Of a stretch of DNA of 46,361 nucleotides, positions 39,826 to 46,361 are shown piece after piece. The position numbers and the translations under genes are program-made. This DNA is from a virus. The stretch covers positions 1 to 46,361 of IMG/VR virus record IMGVR_UViG_3300025132_000069; one strand, given 5' to 3'. The notes under the pieces are model-generated. The model was not told the DNA's origin, searched no databases, and worked only from the letters and a program-made list of their open reading frames with translations. Position 1 is the first letter of the stretch. Each line of letters begins with the position of its first letter.

Positions 39826-40345
39826 TGAAGTTACTTTTGTAATGAGATTAATTACAGATAATTGGAGTTCGTCTGCAACATCATTATACAACAGTGGTAA
39901 GATAGCAACTAACTTACCTGTTCCTAAAGTAATAGATGTTCGTTCAATTGAACCAAACGAAGGAAGAAGAGTAGATGCTGATAGTGATTCAGCAGTTATT
40001 GTTGTGTTTGAAGATAGTTCTTCTACTACATATCCTACTATGGATTACGCAGTTAGAAATGAAACATTCTCTTTTACAGTACACATAAGAGTATTACATA
40101 GAAGAGACTTTGCTGATAATACAACGTCTAGAGATAGACTAAGAATATTATACAGAATTGTGCGACACATTCTTGAGACAAACTCTCTTAGCCCTACTAT
40201 ATCTACGACAGTGGGAGGAACAACTTATACCGATAGTGCAGAAATAATAAAGTTGCAAAGTAGGAGTGAAGCCAATGATAGAAAGAAAAGGTTATTGGGC
40301 TATAAACTAGGCGTAGAGATGAAGAGAATGGGGAGAAGCGTATGA
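39809..40345 (+). CDS. Tail terminator / tail completion protein
   Basis: 178 residues. The alternating strand and helix layout, with VRSIEPNEGRR, an acidic turn, VIVVFEDSS, FSFTVHIRVLHR and a long helix (DRLRILYRIVRHILETN), is typical of the proteins that cap the tail tube end below the connector. Position directly before the tail tube gene supports it. Confidence 0.6.
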   Translation: MAELLDEVTFVMRLITDNWSSSATSLYNSGKIATNLPVPKVIDVRSIEPNEGRRVDADSDSAVIVVFEDSSSTTYPTMDYAVRNETFSFTVHIRVLHRRDFADNTTSRDRLRILYRIVRHILETNSLSPTISTTVGGTTYTDSAEIIKLQSRSEANDRKKRLLGYKLGVEMKRMGRSV

Positions 40346-41928
40346 CGACAACGACAATTTTGACAGATGAGGTATTTACAGGAGCAAATGTAAGTGCTAC
40401 AATGATACCTGAAAGTGACATCTACTTGTCAGATTGTGACCTTCAAGCAAGTGATTTTGCAACAGTGGATGTTACTGCTACTAGTCTTGAATCAGTTGCG
40501 TTGACTTTAGTTACTAATTTATATCAAGGCTGTATGGCTAAGGTAGTCAACAACACATCTACTGGATTTAGCGGGACATACATGATTAAGAGTAATACTG
40601 GAAACACTATTACTTTTGCAGAAGATGTTGGAGATGCAGATAATGATGACATTGATATTACTATCTTATCTTTTGGCGCACCTGCACCTGCTCCTAATGT
40701 GATATCAGGAAAACCAACATTACTAGCAGATAATTGGCTAGGTCTTGTTAATACTCTAACTCCACCAAATGTAGAAGTAGAGATAGCACAAGTTGGATTA
40801 GCATTAGGTGGTAGTAGGAATCTAGGATATCAATTTAAAAAAGGAGAAACTGTTAGTGGTGGTTCATTAGATATTTCAATGAGTAATGGTTCTTGGTTAT
40901 ACTATGCACTAGGAGACTATACTGTTGCTAACGGAGGAGCAGGTGGTGGAACGGCTCATGCATTAGGTTCAGCAGACAGTTTATCAGGTACGGGAGTAGC
41001 AATAGATACAACTAACCATAGGCTTGTTAGAACAATAGGAGGAAAAGAATATCCTCCAAGTTCAGATAAATCTACATTACAACAAGTAACAGAAAATACA
41101 GGTGGATATTATATCTATGATTTTACTGAGAATAATGGAGACTCATTACCTTCTTTCGCATTAGAACTAACATATGAAAAATCAGGATTGGCAGATGCTA
41201 ACTATTATGTTGGTTCATTAGGTACTTCAAGTGATAGCACTACAAGACCATTCAAAGACATCTATGCTAGAGTATTTACTGGATGTCAAGTAAACAGTTT
41301 GACTATGAACTTTGATGAAGGTCAAGAGTTGAAAGCAAATCTAGACTTAGTTACAAGAAGGGCATTTGATGCTCCTGCGGGTTATACACCAAGAAGAAGG
41401 CAAAGAACAAATGACAGTTCTGCTACTGGTTTATTCAACTATCATGCCGATGATACTAACATTAGACCTTACTTGTTTTCCGGTGGACAGATTAAATTGT
41501 ATGGTCAGACTGTTGCTAGAGTAAAGTCAGGTAGTGTTGCTATCAACAACAACATAACACCGCAGAGATTCATAGGTCAATCTTCTCGTCAAGTTATGTC
41601 AGCACATATACCTGCTCAGAGAACATATGACATTAACTTATCATTGCTTATAACAGATACAACCATTTGGGATGAACTAAGAAAGGATGGTGAGTCTAAC
41701 GGTAGTGGTCAACAACTAACTCTAAGGTTTGCTAAGGATATGGATAATAGTACAGTAGATGATTACATTGAATTAAAGTTTGAAGATTACATTACACAAA
41801 GCGTAACTATTCCTTTACCTGAAGATAAAGGGCCAGTACAAGTAGATGTAGTTCTTAGTGCTAGAACATTAGCAGATGCTAAGTATCAAGGAGATTGGAA
41901 AATACTTCAATCTGCATCAGGAATATAG
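40342..41928 (+). CDS. Major tail tube protein
   Basis: 528 residues, almost entirely beta-rich. The C-terminal half (VKSGSVAINNNITPQRFIGQ, ...YDINLSLLITDTTIWDEL, ...QLTLRFAKDM) matches the tail tube fold of siphovirus-like tails. It lies directly before the tail assembly chaperones and tape measure, as expected. Larger than a typical tube protein, perhaps because of extra surface domains in the first 250 residues. Confidence 0.75.
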   Translation: MTTTTILTDEVFTGANVSATMIPESDIYLSDCDLQASDFATVDVTATSLESVALTLVTNLYQGCMAKVVNNTSTGFSGTYMIKSNTGNTITFAEDVGDADNDDIDITILSFGAPAPAPNVISGKPTLLADNWLGLVNTLTPPNVEVEIAQVGLALGGSRNLGYQFKKGETVSGGSLDISMSNGSWLYYALGDYTVANGGAGGGTAHALGSADSLSGTGVAIDTTNHRLVRTIGGKEYPPSSDKSTLQQVTENTGGYYIYDFTENNGDSLPSFALELTYEKSGLADANYYVGSLGTSSDSTTRPFKDIYARVFTGCQVNSLTMNFDEGQELKANLDLVTRRAFDAPAGYTPRRRQRTNDSSATGLFNYHADDTNIRPYLFSGGQIKLYGQTVARVKSGSVAINNNITPQRFIGQSSRQVMSAHIPAQRTYDINLSLLITDTTIWDELRKDGESNGSGQQLTLRFAKDMDNSTVDDYIELKFEDYITQSVTIPLPEDKGPVQVDVVLSARTLADAKYQGDWKILQSASGI

Positions 41929-41974
41929 GGGGACTCTAAGTAAGTTAGAACCTTTATTATATTCATTACATTCC

Positions 41975-42001
41975 ACTAACATCGTTTGTTTGTTAGTTTT
42001 T
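41975..42001 (+). terminator. Hairpin with T-run after tail tube gene
   Basis: ACTAACA 41975-41981 pairs with TGTTAGT 41991-41997, followed by TTTT. This is the best intrinsic-style terminator in the window. Bases 41973-41980 can also pair with GTTAGGTGG at 42003-42011, which would hide the ribosome site of the next gene. A TATA-like TTATTATATT lies just upstream (about 41954-41963). Confidence 0.5.
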
Positions 42002-42019
42002 AGTTAGGTGGAAAATAAA

Positions 42020-42385
42020 ATGAGTGAAGAAAAAATAGTAAGTGATAAGAACAGTTTGTTTGCGACAGTAAACACCGAATGCCATACGATAAGGGTAAGC
42101 CCTGATTCGGATGAAGTACTAAAAGTATGGGTTAAAGAACCCACTTGGCTACAAGTCGAGCAAGCACTATCTTCTGTTATGCAGATGAATGAGACAGGTG
42201 AAATGACTCTTGATTTGAATAAAATGTACAAGTTCATGTGTACAGAGTTTGTTGATAAAACAGAACCTAAACTTACTACTTTAGAATTACTTAGACTAAG
42301 CCCTTATGTTGGGTCACAGTTAAAAGAAGTCCTCCCAAACCCATTCTTTGATTTACAGGAGGAGGATAAGGGAAAAGCAATTTAA
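42020..42385 (+). CDS. Tail assembly chaperone, short form (gpG-like)
   Basis: 121 residues starting MSEEKIVSD; ATG 42020 chosen because GGTGG lies 8 bases upstream. By position between tail tube and tape measure, acidic composition and the frameshift signal near its 3' end, it is the G component of the G/GT chaperone pair that loads tail tube protein on the tape measure. Confidence 0.75.
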   Translation: MSEEKIVSDKNSLFATVNTECHTIRVSPDSDEVLKVWVKEPTWLQVEQALSSVMQMNETGEMTLDLNKMYKFMCTEFVDKTEPKLTTLELLRLSPYVGSQLKEVLPNPFFDLQEEDKGKAI

Positions 42386-42606
42386 TTCGTAGAGCATTAA
42401 ACGGTAGAGAAGTAGAGCCTACTATTGCCTTTAGAATTATATTATATTCATACTGCAAGACTTTCTCAATAAGTCCTGCGGAAGCACAACATACATCAAT
42501 AAAATTAATGAACGAAATGTTACAAATACATGCACAAGTAGAGGAACTGAAATCCAAAGAAATAGAAAAAGAGATGAAGAAAAATGAGCGACGAAGCCAA
42601 TACTAG
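42020..42606 (+). CDS. Tail assembly chaperone, frameshifted long form (gpGT-like)
   Basis: A perfect -1 slippery heptamer G-GGA-AAA lies in the right phase at 42370-42376, five codons before the short-form stop. A -1 shift there opens a frame of 76 codons, starting SNLIRRALNG and containing ISPAEAQHTSIKLMNEML and a coiled-coil end, to the stop at 42604-42606. The product would be about 195 residues. The extension overlaps the tape measure start by 23 bases. Lambda G/GT uses a closely similar GGGAAAG site. Confidence 0.8.
42370..42376 (+). other. Programmed -1 frameshift site GGGAAAA
   Basis: Reading phase is AAG GGA AAA GCA, so the heptamer obeys X-XXY-YYZ exactly. The zero frame stops six bases past the next codon, while the -1 frame stays open for 228 bases. 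Confidence 0.8.
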
Positions 42607-44017
42607 GGCAACAGAAGATTTGTCTAAACTAAGTAGAGCATTTGATAGGGCTAATACTTCTATAACTAGAACGGGGGAAGCATTTGGTGAACTTGCTAGG
42701 AGTAGTCAAGAATGGAATATTATCAGTCGTATTCTTTCGGGTACAGGGTTGTGGAGAGTTCAAAATCAGATTCGTGCGGTTGGTAACATTATCAACGTAT
42801 ATCACAAAAGACAGGAAGAAGCCACTAAATCAACAATAGAAGCAATTGAATCAAACATCAAATTGGCTGAATCATTAAAAGACATACAAGAGGCTAGAGA
42901 AAAGTTAGTTAAAGGCGGTAAAGCATTACTGGATGACCCAGTGTATAATATGTTTAGTGGCGTAGAGGGTGTTGATGCTAAAAAGGAATATACAAAATAT
43001 TGGGACTTGGCTGAAGAAAGAATAAACAAGGCTAAGAAAAGCGTTAATGAAGCAATAGTAAAATCATTACTGCCTAACGCTACAAGAGATTTTCTTGCAG
43101 GAGGTTTTAGAGCAGACAGTGAAGGAAAGGGCGGTGTTATGAACTATTTCAAAGAAAGTAGAGAACAGTTTTTCAGTCAAGGAATTGGAAAACATTTTGT
43201 TAGAGGAACAGGAGGACTTAGAGATATAGGTATGGCAAGGGATACAGCAGGTGAAGTTCTGAATAAAACCCCATTTGGCGATAGAAAAATGTATAGACAA
43301 AGGATGAATAATATCGCTAAGAAATTGTCGCCAATAGCAGGGAAGATAGGTCAATTTTTCGTTGTAGGTCTTGCTGCTTTATCTAAGTTTTTAATATATT
43401 TCTTATTAATAGCAACAGGAATTGCACTTTTAATATTCATTTTAAAGAAAATGAAAATATTTGAGGCTTTTAGAAAACTGGAAGAAGAAATAGGTGGATT
43501 TAAAATGATATTTGATGGACTTGTTGATTTATTCAAAGGATTTGCTGAAATGTTTATGGCAGCATTTTCTGGTGATGGGGGAGCATTATACGAAGGTTTC
43601 TTACGAATGGGTAAAGGTATTGTTCAAATATTAGGTGGATTATTGAAAGTTATGGTTCAAACACTATTAGCATTAATTGCAGGAGTTGCTAATGGAATAT
43701 TCGGGTTCTTGGGGGGAAGAGACGGTAAAATATTTGGTCGCAAAGTTCCACAGTTTGCTAGTGGCGGAGTAAGTAGTGGTGGTTTAGCAATAGTAGGTGA
43801 ACGTGGGCCTGAACTAGTTAGACTACCTTCAGGAGCAAGAGTACACTCTAATGCTGAAAGTAGAAGAATGTCAGGAGCAGGAGGCAGTACAATACATGTC
43901 CATGTTAATGGTAGAGTTGGTGCTTCTGATGCAGAGATACGAGATATAGCAAATAAGGTTGCTAGAGAAATTAATCTAAGAATGAATAGAACAGCACATA
44001 CTACGGGGAGATTGTGA
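42584..44017 (+). CDS. Tail tape measure protein
   Basis: 477 residues. It sets tail length and is expelled on infection. Residues 1-150 are a coiled coil; a strong membrane segment lies at about 258-285 (KFLIYFLLIATGIALLIFIL), with a second amphipathic stretch after it. The C-terminal signature GLAIVGERGPELVRLPSGA is typical of tape measures. At about 1.5 angstrom per residue the length suggests a short tail, near 70 nm (inference). Its start overlaps the frameshifted chaperone frame. Confidence 0.88.
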   Translation: MSDEANTRATEDLSKLSRAFDRANTSITRTGEAFGELARSSQEWNIISRILSGTGLWRVQNQIRAVGNIINVYHKRQEEATKSTIEAIESNIKLAESLKDIQEAREKLVKGGKALLDDPVYNMFSGVEGVDAKKEYTKYWDLAEERINKAKKSVNEAIVKSLLPNATRDFLAGGFRADSEGKGGVMNYFKESREQFFSQGIGKHFVRGTGGLRDIGMARDTAGEVLNKTPFGDRKMYRQRMNNIAKKLSPIAGKIGQFFVVGLAALSKFLIYFLLIATGIALLIFILKKMKIFEAFRKLEEEIGGFKMIFDGLVDLFKGFAEMFMAAFSGDGGALYEGFLRMGKGIVQILGGLLKVMVQTLLALIAGVANGIFGFLGGRDGKIFGRKVPQFASGGVSSGGLAIVGERGPELVRLPSGARVHSNAESRRMSGAGGSTIHVHVNGRVGASDAEIRDIANKVAREINLRMNRTAHTTGRL

Positions 44018-44706
44018 TGGCTGAACCAAATTACAGAGTATTCTTAGAACTACAAAGAAGGAATGAGTTTGGTAGTGGACAAGAAAATAGAATCTCTTTA
44101 CTCGCTAGTGACTTAACAGTATCAACAAGTAAAACAGTAATGAATCTAGGAGTACCATTCTCAGGAGCAGTAAGAGGTGAGTCTCTTAATTTGGCTATGG
44201 ATATTGGTATGGCTCAAAAGACTGTTAGTGTAACAGGAATATTAGTTGACCAAACTATCACTAAAAAGAAAACAGAAGATGGGGAATCAAAGGCAAGAAG
44301 ATTTACTTCTTTTGAATTAGCACAGTTAATTCATTCTTATGTTGATGCTAGTACATTTCAAGATGACCAAAACATAAACAAGATTGTTATATTAATCCCA
44401 AGTAGAGTTAATCATGATTTTGAATATCATGAAAATACTAATGAGAATACTGATTTGAATGATTGTAAGTTAATACCTTGGTCATGGAAAAACAGAGAAT
44501 ATGATAATGATTTTACTGCTGCCGTTGGCGGAGGTAAAGCATATTTTACTCCATACAATTCTACGGATACGGATTCTGCTACTCTAGGAATTACAGGATT
44601 TATTCGTTCATTTTCAACAACAGTTTCAGGACAGGAGTTTCCATCTGTGCAATTCCAATTGGAGTTTGAGGAAGCAAAGGTGATAGCGGATAACTTCTTA
44701 GATTGA
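44017..44706 (+). CDS. Tail tip / baseplate-type protein
   Basis: 229 residues (ATG 44017, or GTG one codon earlier). A beta-rich protein with FLELQRRNEFG near its start, a segment QKTVSVTGILVDQTI, and a final GFIRSFSTTVSGQEFPSVQ...LEFEEAK. The position after the tape measure and the strand pattern suit a distal tail or baseplate hub component. No catalytic motif seen. Confidence 0.55.
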   Translation: MAEPNYRVFLELQRRNEFGSGQENRISLLASDLTVSTSKTVMNLGVPFSGAVRGESLNLAMDIGMAQKTVSVTGILVDQTITKKKTEDGESKARRFTSFELAQLIHSYVDASTFQDDQNINKIVILIPSRVNHDFEYHENTNENTDLNDCKLIPWSWKNREYDNDFTAAVGGGKAYFTPYNSTDTDSATLGITGFIRSFSTTVSGQEFPSVQFQLEFEEAKVIADNFLD

Positions 44707-44716
44707 GGGATTAGAA

Positions 44717-45847
44717 ATGGTTAACGCATATGCAGGTAGTCCATACAAACTAGTCTTTCCTCTTTTGTCAAGTGGTTACTTAAATCTAGATTATGATATA
44801 TCTGTTACTCAAGTAGAACCATCAAGCGATAACCTTGCTACTCCTACTGCTGATACTATTTCTGATGTGAGAGATAGAAGTCCTTGGGATAATACAGGAG
44901 CATTTACTATTGAGTGTATTATTACTCCTTATGATGTAAATGGGTTTGCAAAGTATAAAGATGATAGTAATAATAATACAGAGTTTGGTGTATTAGATTC
45001 TACCAAAACTCCGCCATACCCTAGTGATTTTAATAACAACAGGGCAACTACATATGAGAGTACTAGTGTATTAGGTACATCCAATAGTGCGTTACATACT
45101 GCTTCTCCTCTCAAGTTAATGATTTTTCATAATACAAATGTACAATTGTATCTAGAGAATACAACTAAAAATAGTTACAATCAACCTGCTGAGTATAAAA
45201 TAGTGGCTAAGTTCAAATCAACGAATGGTACTGTTCAAACATTAGAAACTGATACACTAATTAAAGCAGAGCATAAACTGACAGGATTTTATGATTCTTA
45301 TGGACACTATGTTGGTAATACTACATCTTATACTAATATAGGAGCAGGTGGTTTAGCAGGACAAGGAGGTAGTAATTTAACACTAGCATTAGGAACACCA
45401 ATGAATGTTTACAAGTTAGCAAAAGGAACAGAACTTTTTGATTCTAATTTAAACTCTCTTGGTGTGATAGATGATATTAATTACTCAAACGGTGTATTAA
45501 CAATGAGTAAGGTTCAAACAGTTGCTCAATCTAAAGTGTATATTCATCAAGTTAAAGAAGCATTATACTTAGAACAAATGTATAAGATATCTTTTACATA
45601 TCTAAAACATGCAGCAGAAATATATCTTGATAACTCTTTACAAGCATCAATGCAACATTTAGAGTCTAATGTAACTTTACATCCTAGTGATTGTCAAATA
45701 GGAAAAGGGTCGTCTGCTAGTGAACAGTTTTATGGTGAAATATATGAAATAGCAATGCATAGTGGTAATGCTCCAAATCTTTCTACTACCAAAACACTTT
45801 CTCCAAGTTATAGTAATATATTGTTTTATTACAGGTTTGGTGAGTAA
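44717..45847 (+). CDS. LamG/concanavalin-like tail protein
   Basis: 376 residues. The segment FTIECIITPYDVNGF early on, and EQMYKISFTYLKHAAEIYLD, then QIGKGSSASEQFYGEIYEIAMH near the end, are the strand pattern of LamG/concanavalin A-like lectin domains (sheet-forming strands with a final GxIxEIxxH motif). An insertion lies between. It could bind the host surface or other tail parts. Starts after a short gap following the tail-tip gene. Confidence 0.6.
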   Translation: MVNAYAGSPYKLVFPLLSSGYLNLDYDISVTQVEPSSDNLATPTADTISDVRDRSPWDNTGAFTIECIITPYDVNGFAKYKDDSNNNTEFGVLDSTKTPPYPSDFNNNRATTYESTSVLGTSNSALHTASPLKLMIFHNTNVQLYLENTTKNSYNQPAEYKIVAKFKSTNGTVQTLETDTLIKAEHKLTGFYDSYGHYVGNTTSYTNIGAGGLAGQGGSNLTLALGTPMNVYKLAKGTELFDSNLNSLGVIDDINYSNGVLTMSKVQTVAQSKVYIHQVKEALYLEQMYKISFTYLKHAAEIYLDNSLQASMQHLESNVTLHPSDCQIGKGSSASEQFYGEIYEIAMHSGNAPNLSTTKTLSPSYSNILFYYRFGE

Positions 45848-46361
45848 ATGGGTGCGGCGACTACTACAACTGGTAGAATGTTTTACCCCATTAATGTCGG
45901 TAAAAAAGATACTGACGTAACTAGTGATTATGATGATAAAAGGAATGAGTTTGTTAGTGGTGATGCTTTTTCAGATGTTTCAGTTAATCCCCAATTTAAA
46001 GCAACTCAAATAGGATATGAAAACTCAACAACAGGTCTTAGTTGGGTTGATTCTGCTAACTTCATTGAAATAAGAAATGCTCCTCATAGTGGTGGTGTAT
46101 CAAACGATGATGCTAGTTTAATTGTGAATCGGATATATCCAACTAATACTTCATTAAGCACTTATGCTAAAAACAGAGATGAAACTAATTCGTATAAAAT
46201 AAAAGTATATGATTCAAATAGCAATGATACTAGTGTAAATAATAGTAAGTTCAAATATGATACTTCTAATTATCCTTCGGGTGGTGTAATAGGTTTAGAT
46301 ATTGATAACTATGATTATTTTATTCTAATCAATCCCGACCTCACAGGAAATAAAGATTCTC
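45848..46361 (+). CDS. Tail protein, partial (runs off window end)
   Basis: 171 codons are visible, open to the window edge, starting MGAATTTTGRMF. Beta-rich with Asp/Asn/Thr/Ser-rich turns. The start codon directly follows the stop of the LamG-like gene (TAA then ATG). Probably another tail or receptor-related protein; not recognised. Confidence 0.6.
   Translation, partial: MGAATTTTGRMFYPINVGKKDTDVTSDYDDKRNEFVSGDAFSDVSVNPQFKATQIGYENSTTGLSWVDSANFIEIRNAPHSGGVSNDDASLIVNRIYPTNTSLSTYAKNRDETNSYKIKVYDSNSNDTSVNNSKFKYDTSNYPSGGVIGLDIDNYDYFILINPDLTGNKDS

Overview
The window reads as part of the genome of a tailed double-stranded DNA virus (Caudoviricetes, HK97-type capsid) of an archaeon, most likely a marine one. 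Direct support: a large terminase, portal, capsid protease, major capsid protein, head-tail adaptor, tail tube, frameshifted tail chaperones and tape measure occur in standard order. Archaeal character is inferred from TATA boxes about 25 nt upstream of start codons (leaderless genes), a second gene class with GGTGA/GGAG ribosome sites, many small zinc-ribbon proteins, and an ATP-dependent DNA ligase. The DNA is AT-rich. The host group (Nitrososphaeria or Poseidoniales are candidates) cannot be fixed from this sequence. Apart from the ligase no replication gene is visible, so the replication block probably lies outside the window.

Layout. 1-2005 holds no convincing protein gene. It has two hairpin-rich stretches (about 1-760 and 1392-2005) that look like large structured RNAs, separated by an AT-rich repeat region (761-1140) that could be an origin. 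2008-6638 is an early-type region: short transcription units, each headed by a copy of a palindromic element (ACAAAGTA, then ACCATATGGT, then ACTTTGT) placed about 35 bp before a TATA box, several leaderless, and several followed by a strong hairpin. Between them sits a packed run of eight mini-genes (3706-4758). From 6650 to the end everything is on the plus strand and tightly overlapping, without the palindrome: a late operon.

The late operon runs: unknown virion-type proteins (6751-16091), a possible acetyltransferase, large terminase, a LAGLIDADG protein, three small basic proteins, portal, many small helical proteins, DNA ligase, protease-scaffold, major capsid protein, a membrane-protein pair next to a small Ras/Arf-type GTPase, then adaptor, tail terminator, tail tube, G/GT chaperones, tape measure, baseplate-type protein and a LamG-like protein.

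The most striking feature is a short peptide, roughly [S/T/N/G/D]-W-x-[D/E/N]-[I/V/L]-[L/I/H]-K, found in about 20 otherwise unrelated late proteins. It is usually at the extreme N-terminus, but in several it is at the extreme C-terminus (including the protease-scaffold) or internal. I infer a portable docking tag that recruits cargo proteins into the procapsid, comparable in logic to the T4 capsid-targeting sequence. A viral small GTPase with all five G motifs is the second unusual feature.
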